Source: CAVVSD01 sp963757125
GTDB lineage: Bacteria; Actinomycetota; Thermoleophilia; Solirubrobacterales; Solirubrobacteraceae
Length of the DNA stretch: 64,000 bases
Direction: 5' to 3'
NCBI GenBank assembly: GCA_963757125.1
Contig: CAVWQP010000004.1
Span: 806,001-870,000 of the forward strand
The notes beneath the pieces are model-generated. The model was given only the letters and a program-made list of their open reading frames with translations, was not told where the DNA came from and did no database searches. The translations under genes and the position numbers were made by a program. Shown one piece after another: positions 27,465 through 36,514 of this stretch; the first letter of the stretch is position 1, and each line of letters begins with the position of its first letter.

Positions 27465-29307
27465 ATGCGCAGCTCGCAGGACAGTGCAGCCAGACACCGC
27501 GACGTCCTCGCCGCATGCACCTCTGCGGCCTGGGAGGCCCACTTCGGGAGCGACGATCCGGTCGTCGCCGCCCTGCGGCCGCTCGCTGCGGTCTCCGAGC
27601 GCCGCATCGCCGAACGGACTCCGACCGCCCGCACCGACACCGGCCAGCCGCTGCGGCGCCGAGGGGCTCGGTACGGCGCACGAAGCCTCGGACGGCGCCT
27701 GGCACTGACGGGCGCGCTGGCCGTGCTGGTGACCGCCGGTGCCCTAGGCGGAACCGCGCAGGCAGCGCTGCCAGGCGCCGCCGGGGACGTCGTCGGCACC
27801 GCGACGGCGGCGGTGCAGCAGGTGGCGCCGACGCAGCCTGCAGCCCCGACGACGGAAGCAGCCGCGCCAGTGGCGGAGGTCGCCAAGCCGGTCACCGAGG
27901 CCGCCGCGCCCGTGACGCAGACGGTCACCGAGGCAGGAAGGGCCGGCACGAAGACCGTCGCCGACACCACGGGACCGGTCACGAAGACCGCGGCCGAGGT
28001 CGCGAAGCCCGCCACGGAAGCTGCCGCGCCGATCGCGCAGCAGGTCACCGACACGGCGGCGCCCGCGACGAAGGCGGTGACCGACACAGCCGCGCCGGCC
28101 ACGAAGACCGTCGCCGACACCACGGCACCGGTCGCGAAGACCGTCGCCGACACCACGGCACCAGTTACGAAGACCGCAGCCGACGTCGCCAAGCCCGTCG
28201 CAGAGACGGCAGCTCCCGTCACGAAGGCCGTGGCTGACACCACGGCGCCAGTCACGAAGCCCGCGACCGAGGCCGTCCAGACCGTCGCCGACACAGCCGC
28301 GCCGGTCACGAAGACCGTGGCCGACGTCGCCAAGCCCGTCGCAGACGACGGCAGCTCCCGTCACGAAGGCCGTGGCTGACACCACGGCGCCGGTCATCAA
28401 GACCGTCGCCGACACCGCAGCGCCGGTCACGAACACCGTCGCCGCAGTCACCAAGCCGGCAACCGACATCGTCGCGCCGGTGACACAGACCGTCGCCGAC
28501 ACCGCGGCACCGGTCGTGAGGACCGTCGCCGAGGTCGCCAAGCCCGCGACCGACATCGTCGCGCCGGTGACGAAGACCGTGGCCGACGTGGCCACGCCGA
28601 TCACCGACACCGTGGCGCCGGTCACGAGGACCGTCACCGACATCGCGGCGCCGGTCACGACGACCGTCGCCGACATCGTCAAGCCGATCACCGAGACCGT
28701 CGCGTCCGTCACCAAGCCGGCCACCGACGTCGTGGCGCCCGTGACGCGGACCGTCGCAGCGGCCAGGCCGATCACCGACACCACCGCCCCCGCCGCGACG
28801 CGCCCCACCCCGACCGCAGCCGCCGACGACGTCGTCGCGAGCGTGCCTCCGCGAGGCACGGACGTCGTCGCCGCGATCGCGCGCCCCGCCACGGACGTCG
28901 TCGCCTCCGTGGCGGCGGCGCCGGCCGCGCCCGCGACCGTCGCGCCGCACCACGTGCACCGGCCGTCGGCAGCGACGCTCCCGGTCCCGCCCTCGGTGCC
29001 CGCGCCGTCCTCGGCCGCCCACGCGCCGCTGCCGCCCTCGGGCACCCCGCCCGGCGCGGCGACCGTCACGACCTCCCGCACCACCCACGGCAGCGCCGGC
29101 AGCCCGTCACCGACGGGCACCACGCACGCCCCGATCGCCGGCAGCGCCTCAGCAGGCGCGGGCTCCGGCGGCGGCGTGTCACCCGCCGTCTTCGCCGTCC
29201 TCCTCGCCGCACTCGCGGCGCTCGCCCAGGCGGCGCGCGTCCTCGTGCGCGCGCCCGCCTCGGCGCGATCCGTCTCCCTCGTCCTCCTCGTCGAACGGCC
29301 TGGCTAG
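27465..29307 (+). CDS. Surface protein with 11-residue repeats (copy B), frame broken once
   Basis: The ATG at 27465 opens a roughly 70-residue N-terminal region, then an export helix (RRLALTGALAVLVTAGALGG). From about residue 125 the chain is a long series of 11-residue units such as APVTKTVADTT, with occasional AKPVAETA insertions, then a Pro/Ala region and a C-terminal membrane helix followed by SLVLLVERPG. One surplus base at about 28346-28349 (GCAGACGACGG where an earlier unit has GCAGAGACGG) breaks the frame; repaired length is about 613 residues. Eleven-residue periodicity suggests an extended helical rod. It is divergent from copy A and followed by the second peptidoglycan-binding gene. 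Confidence 0.75.
27870..28800 (+). repeat. Tandem 33-base coding repeats in copy B
   Basis: About two dozen degenerate 33-base units encode APVTKTVADTx-type 11-mers, with longer 54-base units where AKPVxxx is inserted. Spacing of Pro-Val every 11 residues is nearly strict, pointing to selection on the repeat length rather than on exact sequence. Confidence 0.8.
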
Positions 29308-29343
29308 CCCCCTCGGGCGCGCCAGAGCCGTGCGCCGGGGGCT
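29306..29343 (+). terminator. Possible terminator after copy B
   Basis: AGCCCCC at 29306-29312 can pair with GGGGGCT at 29337-29343 across a GC-rich loop that can itself pair. It lies directly at the stop of copy B and 40 bases before the next start. It is followed by CTTCATC, not a clear T-run, so it may be only an attenuating hairpin. Confidence 0.4.
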
Positions 29344-29382
29344 CTTCATCACTGCCCGGCGCGCTCCCGACGAGGAGGCACC

Positions 29383-30300
29383 ATGCAACACCGATTCCGC
29401 GCCCTCAGCGCGTGGGCGGTCGTGGTGCTCGCGGTCCTGGTCGTGGTCCCGGCGCTGCTGCCGAGCTCCGCGACCGCTCAGGACACGCGCGCAACCCCGG
29501 GCATCGACCCGGCGCTGCTCGCGGACGCGAGCTGGCACGGCCGGCCGATCCAGAGACCCATCCAGCGGGCGACGCCCGTGGCAGACCGTTCGCCGAGCCT
29601 CACGCGAGGCACCGGCTACCGCACACCGACCGGGTCGCGGCGCGTCCGCGACCTGCAGCGCCGGCTGCTGCGCCTGGGCTACCGTCCCGGCACCCGCGAC
29701 GGGCTGTACGGCCCGCGGACGCAGGCCGCCGTCACGGCGTTCCAGCGCAAGCACGGCCTGGAGCAGGACGGCTCGGCAGGCTCCGAGACGCTCGCGCTCC
29801 TGCGCCGCCGCACCGCGCCCGGGGCGACGGCGGAGGACCCGACGCTCACCCCGCAGTCACAGACGGCCGAGGCGATCGCACCCGTAGCAGCATCCGACGA
29901 CGACGGCCCACCCCTGGGCTTCGCCGCCGGTGCACTGGCGCTGCTCGTCCTCGCGATACTCGCGCTGCGCGGGCGCCGCACGCCGGCGCCGACAGCCGAA
30001 CGGCACTCCGCACCGGTCGTCGAGCCGCCGGCCACGCACGAGGAGCCGCGCATCATCCGCGTGGCGCCGCAGCCCCGGTACCTCGGCCCGCCATGGGAGC
30101 GCAGGGCCGCGCTGCGCGAGCGCATCCTCGCCATGAAGGCCGACGGGATGACCCTGCAGGAGATCGCCGACCGGCTGACCGCGGAGGGCGTTCCGACCCT
30201 CGGAGGCGTGCGCCGCTGGCAGCCCTGGAGCGTGCACGCGGCGACACGCCCGACGACGCCGGCACGCCACCCGGCCCAGCAGTCCAGGCGGCATCGGTGA
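29383..30300 (+). CDS. Peptidoglycan-binding membrane protein with recombinase-like tail (copy 2)
   Basis: 305 residues with GAGGAGG six bases before the ATG. Signal peptide (1-32), PG_binding_1 domain about 84-140 (GSRRVRDLQRRLLRLGYRPG, DGLYGPRTQAAVTAFQRKHG), a membrane helix at about 180-203, then a cytoplasmic tail. The tail contains RILAMKADGMTLQEIADRL followed by EGVPTLGGVRRWQPWSV, which resembles the DNA-side helix-turn segment found in serine-recombinase proteins. It could therefore link cell-wall sensing outside to a nucleic-acid or protein contact inside (inference). It pairs with copy B as copy 1 pairs with copy A. Confidence 0.82.
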   Translation: MQHRFRALSAWAVVVLAVLVVVPALLPSSATAQDTRATPGIDPALLADASWHGRPIQRPIQRATPVADRSPSLTRGTGYRTPTGSRRVRDLQRRLLRLGYRPGTRDGLYGPRTQAAVTAFQRKHGLEQDGSAGSETLALLRRRTAPGATAEDPTLTPQSQTAEAIAPVAASDDDGPPLGFAAGALALLVLAILALRGRRTPAPTAERHSAPVVEPPATHEEPRIIRVAPQPRYLGPPWERRAALRERILAMKADGMTLQEIADRLTAEGVPTLGGVRRWQPWSVHAATRPTTPARHPAQQSRRHR

Positions 30301-30303
30301 CGC

Positions 30304-30927
30304 CTAGCGGAACCCGCCCGAGGGGTCGAACCTCGCGTTCGACGCCCCGCTCGTGTCGCGCTTCGCCGTCACCGGCCGGTCGCTCGTGTCGAGGTAGATG
30401 CACAGCCAGCGGTCCGGGTCGTCGCCCGGCACGCACGTGCGGTAGAGCTCCGGCGCGATCTGCAGCGAGTCGGCCAGGCCGACGTTGCGGCGGTACTGCT
30501 CCGGGGCCTGGCCCGCGAACCACTCGTGGGCGGCCAGGGACTGCGCCCGCACGTCGTCCCTGTGCCCCTGGAGCGCGGGCCGGTGCGCCAGTCCGAGCCC
30601 GAGGAAGGCCAGCGTGACGAGCACGACGAACGTCGTGCCGGCCCTGTCGTCGGCCACGACCTTCGGCAGATCCCGCCGCCGCCGGCGCAGCAGCCAGCCG
30701 CCGACCCCGCCGAGCGCGGCGATGGCGACGACGTTCAGGACCCCCGCCAGCAGGAACGCCGGCACCCAGCCGGTTCCGCCGTCCCCCGCGATCGGCAGGA
30801 GGTGCAGCAGCACGACGTCGACGATCATCGCCACCGCGAACGTCGGCCACAGCCACGCCCCCCGCAGCCGCCAGCGCAGACGTCGGAGCCTGGTCTGCAG
30901 TCCGTCCGCGGGCGCAGCGTCCGACAT
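30304..30927 (-). CDS. Two- or three-helix membrane protein of unknown function
   Basis: 207 residues from ATG 30927. Basic N-terminus, a membrane helix pair (LWPTFAVAMIVDVVLLHLLP and FLLAGVLNVVAIAALGGVGGWLL), a stretch of arginines, a third helix (TTFVVLVTLAFLGLGLA) and a soluble C-terminal part with a TCVPGDDPDRWLCIYLDTS segment containing two cysteines, likely extracytoplasmic. No family recognised. It converges on the PG-binding gene (three-base gap) and diverges from the E1 alpha gene across about 126 bases that must hold both promoters. Confidence 0.75.
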   Translation of the reverse strand: MSDAAPADGLQTRLRRLRWRLRGAWLWPTFAVAMIVDVVLLHLLPIAGDGGTGWVPAFLLAGVLNVVAIAALGGVGGWLLRRRRRDLPKVVADDRAGTTFVVLVTLAFLGLGLAHRPALQGHRDDVRAQSLAAHEWFAGQAPEQYRRNVGLADSLQIAPELYRTCVPGDDPDRWLCIYLDTSDRPVTAKRDTSGASNARFDPSGGFR

Positions 30928-31053
30928 GCCTCCATCGTAGGTCCCACGCGATACCGTCCGGGTGTCGGAACTGGCGTCTGCACGCGGCGATCCCGCACCA
31001 GGCGCGTCACGCCGAGGCGGAAGATCCCGCACCGGCCCGAGAGAGAGGCGAGG

Positions 31054-32106
31054 ATGGCGACAGAGACGGCGGGCACCGCCGAGCGGGCGACCGGCACCGC
31101 CGGCCGGCTGCAGCCCGAGGACCGCGTGGCGCTGCTGCGTCACATGCTGCTCATGCGCGCGATCGAGGAGCGCGCGATGAACCTCTATCGCCAGGGCAAG
31201 GTCCCCGGCTCCTTCTACGACGGCTTCGGCCAGGAGGCGGTCTCCGTGGGGGCCGCGTACGCGATGGCGGCTCAGGATCGCCTGTGCATCCTGCACCGCG
31301 ACCTCGGCGCGCATCTCGTCCGCGGCGTCGAGCCGGCCCGCATCCTCGCCCAGTACATGGGCCGCGCCGACGGCATCACGCGCGGTCGCGACGGCAACGT
31401 CCACTTCGGCGACCACACGAAGGGCTGCGTCGGGATGGTCTCGATGCTCCCCGACATGATGCTCGTCGCCACCGGCATGGCGATGGCCTTCCGCCTTCGC
31501 GACGAGGCCCGCTGCGCGATCACCTGGTTCGGCGACGGCTCGACCTCCCGGGGCGACTTCCACGAGGCGATGAACTGGGCCGCGGTGCAGGGGCTGCCCG
31601 TCATCTTCGTCCTGGAGAACAACCAGTACGCGTACTCCACGCCGCTCTCGCAGCAGTTCCTCGTCGACCCGATCGAGCGCGCCGCGACGTACGGCTTCCC
31701 GGGCGTGCGCGTGGACGGCAACGACGTCGAGGCGATGTTCGACGCCACATGGGAGGCGCGCGAGCGCGCGATCTCCGGCGGCGGCCCGACGCTGCTCGAG
31801 GCCGTGACGATGCGCATGCACGGCCACGCCGCCCACGACGACATGAAGTACGTGCCCAAGGAGCAGGTGGAGGAGTGGCGCCGCAAGGATCCGATCGACC
31901 GCCAGAGCGTGCGCGTCGCGGAGCTCGGGGTCGACGTCGACGCGCTGCGCGACGAGGTCCGCGCGCAGGTGGACGCCGCGGCCGAGGAGGCCATGCGCTC
32001 CCCCATGCCGGATCCGGCGACCGCCACCGAGGGCCTGTTCCACGAGGGCGAGGACATCGTGCTCGGCGACGGCGACGCCCCGTACAGCGGCTTCCGGAGC
32101 GCCTGA
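31054..32106 (+). CDS. 2-oxoacid dehydrogenase E1 alpha subunit
   Basis: 350 residues with AGGCGAGG before the ATG. The thiamine-diphosphate motif begins GDGSTSRGDFHEA and ends LENNQYAYSTP (residues 160-195); HRDLGAHLVRG and the GKGMxxSRDGNVHFGD-like region (here ITRGRDGNVHFGD) mark the E1 alpha active-site loops. With the beta subunit it decarboxylates pyruvate, a branched-chain 2-oxoacid or acetoin and transfers the acyl group to E2. Sequence alone does not settle which substrate. First gene of an E1a-E1b-E2-lipB-M50-lipA run. Confidence 0.92.
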   Translation: MATETAGTAERATGTAGRLQPEDRVALLRHMLLMRAIEERAMNLYRQGKVPGSFYDGFGQEAVSVGAAYAMAAQDRLCILHRDLGAHLVRGVEPARILAQYMGRADGITRGRDGNVHFGDHTKGCVGMVSMLPDMMLVATGMAMAFRLRDEARCAITWFGDGSTSRGDFHEAMNWAAVQGLPVIFVLENNQYAYSTPLSQQFLVDPIERAATYGFPGVRVDGNDVEAMFDATWEARERAISGGGPTLLEAVTMRMHGHAAHDDMKYVPKEQVEEWRRKDPIDRQSVRVAELGVDVDALRDEVRAQVDAAAEEAMRSPMPDPATATEGLFHEGEDIVLGDGDAPYSGFRSA

Positions 32107-32107
32107 G

Positions 32108-33073
32108 ATGCCCACGATGACCTACCTCCAGGCCATCTCCGACGGCCTGCGCACCGAGATGCGCCGCGACGAGCGCGTGCTCGTCATGGGCGAGGACATC
32201 GGGACCTTCGGCGGCGCCTTCAAGGTCACCGACGGCTTCATCGACGAGTTCGGCAGCCGGCGCGTCATGGACACCCCGCTCGCGGAGTCCGGCATCGTCG
32301 GGACCGCGGTCGGCGCGGCGGTCGTCGGGCTGCGCCCGGTGTGCGAGATGCAGTTCGCCGACTTCGTCTCCTGCGGCTTCGACCAGCTCGTCAACGTCGC
32401 GGGGAAGATGTACTACCGCCAGGGGCTGCCGGTGAACATCACCGTCCGGCTCCCCAGCGGCGGCGGCTTCTCGGGCGGCCCGTTCCACTCGCAGAATCCC
32501 GAGGCGTGGTTCATGCACGCGCCGGGGCTGAAGGTCGTCGCGCCGAGCACGCCGGCCGACGCCAAGGGCCTGCTGATCGGGGCCGTGCGCGACCCGAACC
32601 CGGTGGTGTTCCTCGAGCACAAGCACCTCTACCGCCGGGTCCGCGGCGAGGTCCCGGAGGGGGCGGACGCGACGCCGTTCACCGCGCGCGTCGCGCGCGC
32701 GGGGACCGATCTCGTGGTCATCGCCTACGGGGCGATGGTCCACACGGCGCTGGAGGCGACGGAGGACCTGGAGGGCGCCTCGGTGCAGGTCCTGGACCTG
32801 CGCTCGCTCGTGCCGCTCGACGAGGAGGCGATCCTCGCCGCGGTGCGGGAGTGCTCGAAGGTCGTCGTCCTCGACGAGGCCAACGGCACGTGCGCCGCGG
32901 GCGCCCAGGTCGCGGCGCTCATCGCCGAGAAGGGCTTCGAGGACCTCGACGGACCGGTCGTGCGGGTGGCGTCGCCCGACGTGCCGATCCCCTTCTCGCC
33001 CCCGCTGGAGCAGGCGGTGCTGCCGAACGTCGATCGCGTACGGGAGGCGTGCCGTGAGCTCCTCGCCTACTGA
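32108..33073 (+). CDS. 2-oxoacid dehydrogenase E1 beta subunit
   Basis: 321 residues, typical length. VMGEDIGTFGGAFKVTDGF at the start, DTPLAESGIVGTAVGAA with the Glu that activates thiamine, MQFADFV, and a C-terminal domain with VVDEANGTC-like (VVLDEANGTC) and DVPIPFSPPLE. It forms the heterotetramer with E1 alpha, starting one base after that gene's stop, and overlaps the E2 start by 20 bases, so all three should be made together. Confidence 0.94.
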   Translation: MPTMTYLQAISDGLRTEMRRDERVLVMGEDIGTFGGAFKVTDGFIDEFGSRRVMDTPLAESGIVGTAVGAAVVGLRPVCEMQFADFVSCGFDQLVNVAGKMYYRQGLPVNITVRLPSGGGFSGGPFHSQNPEAWFMHAPGLKVVAPSTPADAKGLLIGAVRDPNPVVFLEHKHLYRRVRGEVPEGADATPFTARVARAGTDLVVIAYGAMVHTALEATEDLEGASVQVLDLRSLVPLDEEAILAAVRECSKVVVLDEANGTCAAGAQVAALIAEKGFEDLDGPVVRVASPDVPIPFSPPLEQAVLPNVDRVREACRELLAY

Positions 33074-34244
33074 GACGCTGGTGGACGTCGCCATGCCCCA
33101 GATGGGCGTGTCCGTCGCCGAGGGCACGATCGTCGCCTGGCACAAGCAGGCGGGCGACTGGGTGGAGGCCGACGAGACGCTGGCGGAGGTCACCACGGAC
33201 AAGATCGACACGGAGATCCCGTCGCCGGCGTCGGGGCGGCTGGTCGAGATCCTCGTGGAGCCGGGCGTGACCGTCGACATCGGCACCCCGCTGGCGCGGA
33301 TCGCGACCGACGGACGGCCGGGCGAGGCCCACGTGGCCGAGTCCGAGCCGGAGCCGGAGCCGCCTTCGCACCCGCGGCGCTACTCGCCGGTCGTGCAGCG
33401 CATCGCGGCCGAGCACGGCATCGACCTCGACGCCATCCAGGGCACGGGGCGCGACGGCCGCGTGCGCAAGCAGGACGTCCTCGCGCTCGTCGACGGCGCG
33501 CCCCCGACGCAGGACGACCCGCCGCTGCACACGGAGTCGCCCTACCGACCCGACCCGGCGCCCGCGCCCGCGGGGCAGCAGCTCTCGCGCATGCGCCGCA
33601 CGATCGGCGAGCACATGAAGCGCTCGCTCGACACCGCGGCGACGTGCACGACCTGGATCGAGGTCGACATGGGCCGCGTCGAGCGCGCCCGGGCGCAGCT
33701 CGGCGTGACGGCGCTGCCGGTCGTCGGCCGCGCCGTCGTCGAGACGCTGCGCGAGCACCCCGCGCTCAACGCGTGGCTCGAGGGCGACCGCCACACCGTG
33801 CACCGCGACGTCCACCTGGGCATCGCCGTGTCGCTCGGCGACGACGGCCTCATCGTCCCCGTCATCGCCGACGCGCAGGACCTCAGCGCCGAGGGCCTGG
33901 GGGCGCGCATCCGCGACGCCGCGAAGCGGGCGAGGTCGCGTGCGCTGTCGCCCGACGAGGTGCGCGGCGGCACGTTCACGATCACGAACCCCGGGCAGTA
34001 CGGGTCGATCATGGCCACGCCGGTCATCAACCAGCCGCAGGTCGCGATCCTCGACCTGGAGGCGGTCGTCAAGCGCCCGGTCGTCGTGACCGGCGAGGAC
34101 GGCACCGACGCGATCGCGATCCGGCCGATCACGATCCTCGGCCTGTCCTGGGACCACCGGGCGCTCGACGGGGCGCAGGCGGCGCAGTTCCTGGCGAGCC
34201 TGAAAGCACGGCTGGAGGCGTGGCCGGTGGACGAGGGCTCATGA
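33054..34244 (+). CDS. 2-oxoacid dehydrogenase E2 acyltransferase (second copy)
   Basis: 396 residues from GTG 33054. One lipoyl domain (Lys50 in TTDKIDTEIPSP), a peripheral-subunit-binding domain (SPVVQRIAAEHGIDLDAIQGTG) and the CoA-dependent acyltransferase domain with GTFTITNPGQYGS and the catalytic His/Asp in SWDHRALDGA. Unlike the E2 at 20.6 kb its frame is intact, its linkers are Pro-rich rather than acidic, and it is fused by overlap to E1 beta and lipB (ATGA). The two E2 proteins are clearly different types, implying two complexes. Confidence 0.94.
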   Translation: MSSSPTETLVDVAMPQMGVSVAEGTIVAWHKQAGDWVEADETLAEVTTDKIDTEIPSPASGRLVEILVEPGVTVDIGTPLARIATDGRPGEAHVAESEPEPEPPSHPRRYSPVVQRIAAEHGIDLDAIQGTGRDGRVRKQDVLALVDGAPPTQDDPPLHTESPYRPDPAPAPAGQQLSRMRRTIGEHMKRSLDTAATCTTWIEVDMGRVERARAQLGVTALPVVGRAVVETLREHPALNAWLEGDRHTVHRDVHLGIAVSLGDDGLIVPVIADAQDLSAEGLGARIRDAAKRARSRALSPDEVRGGTFTITNPGQYGSIMATPVINQPQVAILDLEAVVKRPVVVTGEDGTDAIAIRPITILGLSWDHRALDGAQAAQFLASLKARLEAWPVDEGS

Positions 34245-34945
34245 ACGAACTGTGGACCGCGTGGCTCGGCACCGTCGACTACGGCGAGGCCCACGAGCTG
34301 CAGGAGCGCCTCCGGGCGGCGCGCCAGGAGGGGCGCATCCCGGACGTGCTGCTGCTGCTCGAGCACCCGCCGGTCTACACGCGCACGCGGCGGACCGCCG
34401 CGTCGGACCTCCCGCGCGGGGAGGCGTGGTACGCCGAGCAGGGCATCGCGATCGTCGACACCGACCGCGGCGGCCAGCTCACCTACCACGGGCCCGGCCA
34501 GCTCGTGGCGTACCCGATCGTCGAGGCCGGTCGCATCCTGCCGTTCGTGCGCACGCTCGAGCGCGCGATCGTCGCGGCCCTCGCCGACCAGGGCGTCGGG
34601 GCGCACGCGCGCGACGACGAGTCGGCCGCGTTCGTCGGCGCGTGGGTCGAGGACCGCAAGATCGCGTCGCTCGGCATCCGCGTGAAGGGCGGGATCACGA
34701 AGCACGGCCTCGCGATCAACGTCGTCAACGACCTCGCGCCGTTCGAGTGGGCCGTCGCGTGCGGCCTGCCCGGCGTGACGATGACGTCGGTGGAGCGGGA
34801 GGCGGCGTCGCTGCGCAGCGATCCCATGGGCTGCCTGCGCAAGGACCTCGCGCACCGCGTCGCGGAGGAGCTCGGGCTGCGCCAGCGGATCGTGTCGCCG
34901 GCTCGGCTGGCGCGCGCGCTCGACACTTCGTCCATCCCGGCCTGA
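34241..34945 (+). CDS. lipB: Octanoyl-[ACP]:protein N-octanoyltransferase
   Basis: 234 residues. RGGQLTYHGPGQLVAY is the family signature; the acyl-site lysine is in DRKIASLGIRV and the cysteine in VACGLPG (usually PCG). LipB moves octanoate from acyl carrier protein to the lipoyl lysine of E2, where LipA inserts sulfur. The ATG overlaps the E2 stop (ATGA), so carrier and modifying enzyme are made from one message. Confidence 0.94.
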   Translation: MNELWTAWLGTVDYGEAHELQERLRAARQEGRIPDVLLLLEHPPVYTRTRRTAASDLPRGEAWYAEQGIAIVDTDRGGQLTYHGPGQLVAYPIVEAGRILPFVRTLERAIVAALADQGVGAHARDDESAAFVGAWVEDRKIASLGIRVKGGITKHGLAINVVNDLAPFEWAVACGLPGVTMTSVEREAASLRSDPMGCLRKDLAHRVAEELGLRQRIVSPARLARALDTSSIPA

Positions 34946-34988
34946 CCGCCAGCGTCTCGGAGCATCGCCTGCCGATCACCGGGGGGCG

Positions 34989-35486
34989 ATGCCGACGCTG
35001 CTGCTCGCCTGGTGCCTGGCCATCCTCCTCGCGGGGCCGCTCGTGATGCTGATCCACGAGCTCGGTCACGCCGTGGCCGCGCTCGCGCTCACCCATGGCC
35101 CGGTCGTCGTGCAGACCGGCCGCCGCGCCTTCGTCAGCCCGCGCATCGGGCGCCTCACGCTCGCGATCGGCCCCGGCGGCCTGCAGGCGGGCGCCTGCTG
35201 GCACCTCGCGCCGGAGTCGCGCCGGGCGGAGGCCGCGATCGCCGCGGCGGGCCCGCTCGCGAGCCTGGCGACGGCCGCGACAGCCGCGACCGCATGCCTC
35301 CTCCTGGCGCCGCCGCGCGCCGCCGGACTGGCGCTGGCGGCGGTTGCCGTCCTCGCCGCGCTCGACGCGCTCGCGAACCTCTGGCCGGCACTGCACCCGG
35401 CCCGCAGGACCGTCACCGGCGCCCCGCAGGAGAGCGACGGACGGATCGTCGCGCGGTGCCTCGGGCTCGCGTTCGCGCCTCGCTAG
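34989..35486 (+). CDS. M50-like minimal membrane metalloprotease
   Basis: 165 residues. A first membrane helix leads into HELGHAVAALAL, the zinc motif of site-2/M50 proteases (HExxH at about residues 23-27). Two further hydrophobic segments follow, the last with ALDALANLWPALHPA where M50 proteins have their second metal ligand (here LxAL-ANLWP rather than NxxPxxxLDG). At this length it is a stripped core, possibly a chaperone-like homologue with weak activity. Its position between lipB and lipA is unusual, and no role in lipoate synthesis is known. Confidence 0.72.
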   Translation: MPTLLLAWCLAILLAGPLVMLIHELGHAVAALALTHGPVVVQTGRRAFVSPRIGRLTLAIGPGGLQAGACWHLAPESRRAEAAIAAAGPLASLATAATAATACLLLAPPRAAGLALAAVAVLAALDALANLWPALHPARRTVTGAPQESDGRIVARCLGLAFAPR

Positions 35487-35496
35487 TGTCCAGGGG

Positions 35497-36486
35497 GTGA
35501 GCGCGCCCCCCGCCCCTCGCAAGCACCAGACCCGCTCGCGGATGAACCCAGGCGGCATGGACGTCCTGACCGTCCTGGGCACCGACGTCCTGCCCGTCCA
35601 CCACCGCAAGCCGTCCTGGTTCAAGGTGCCGATGCCGGGCGGTCCGGTCTACCGCGAGCTGTCCCGCCGCATCGAGGCGGAGGACCTCATCACGGTGTGC
35701 AAGGAGGCCGCCTGCCCCAACATCGGGGACTGCTGGGAGCGCGGCACCGCGACGTTCATGATCCTCGGCGACACGTGCACACGCCGCTGCGGCTTCTGCC
35801 ACGTGCAGACCGGCAAGCCGACGCACAACGACCCCCTCGAGCCGGCGCGCGTCGCGCGCTCCGTCGCCCGCATGGGCCTGCGCCACGCGGTGATCACCAG
35901 CGTCGATCGCGACGACCTCCCCGACAAGGGCGCGAGCGCGTTCGTCGGCGTCGTCCGCCAGATCCGCAGGCAGGCGCCGGGCTGCAAGATCGAGCTGCTG
36001 ACCCCCGACTTCCAGGGCCAGGAGATGCCGCTGGCGAAGGTCATCGCCGAGCGCCCCGACGTCTTCAACCACAACGTCGAGGTCGTCCCGCGCCTCTACC
36101 CGGTGGCGCGGCGCGGCTCGAAGTTCCTGCGCTCCGCCCGCGTGCTGCGCAACGCGAAGGCGATGGGCGGCGACGAGGTCACGACGAAGAGCGGCCTCAT
36201 GGTCGGGCTCGGCGAGACGTTCGAGGAGATGGTCGAGACCTTCGGGATCCTCCGCGAGCACGACGTCCAGGTCCTGACCGTCGGCCAGTACCTGCGGCCG
36301 AGCGACCGTCACCTCCCCGTCGTGCGCTACTGGCACCCGGACGAGTTCGCGGCGCTCGAGAAGGCCGCCTACGACCTCGGCTTCGACCACATCGCCGCCG
36401 GCCCGCTCGTGCGCAGCTCGTACCACGCGGACGAGCACGTGCCGCAGGAGCGCCCCGGCGTCGGGCCGCTCGCCGCCTCGGCCTAG
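35497..36486 (+). CDS. lipA: Lipoyl synthase
   Basis: 329 residues from GTG 35497. Auxiliary iron-sulfur ligands in CKEAACPNIGDC, the radical-SAM triad in CTRRCGFC, and the closing RSSY motif (VRSSYHADE) that supplies the serine ligand. It inserts two sulfur atoms into octanoyl-E2 to make lipoyl groups. With lipB and the E1/E2 genes it forms a complete lipoylation block for the adjoining dehydrogenase. Confidence 0.97.
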   Translation: MSAPPAPRKHQTRSRMNPGGMDVLTVLGTDVLPVHHRKPSWFKVPMPGGPVYRELSRRIEAEDLITVCKEAACPNIGDCWERGTATFMILGDTCTRRCGFCHVQTGKPTHNDPLEPARVARSVARMGLRHAVITSVDRDDLPDKGASAFVGVVRQIRRQAPGCKIELLTPDFQGQEMPLAKVIAERPDVFNHNVEVVPRLYPVARRGSKFLRSARVLRNAKAMGGDEVTTKSGLMVGLGETFEEMVETFGILREHDVQVLTVGQYLRPSDRHLPVVRYWHPDEFAALEKAAYDLGFDHIAAGPLVRSSYHADEHVPQERPGVGPLAASA

Positions 36487-36514
36487 CCGCCTCCCGCGGC
36501 TACCGTGGGGCCGC

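Noticed and set aside
26680..28800. CRISPR array
   Set aside because: The periodic repeats are coding (Pro-Val units in one frame with export signals and anchors), and there are no unique spacers between identical repeats.
29383..30300. Serine recombinase or mobile element
   Set aside because: Only a short C-terminal segment looks recombinase-like; the catalytic resolvase domain is missing and the protein is a membrane-anchored PG-binding protein. No inverted repeats or duplicated target sites flank it.
35012..35500. Alternative plus-strand frame over the M50-like gene
   Set aside because: Arg/Gly/Pro-rich shadow translation; the HELGH frame has membrane helices and a zinc motif.
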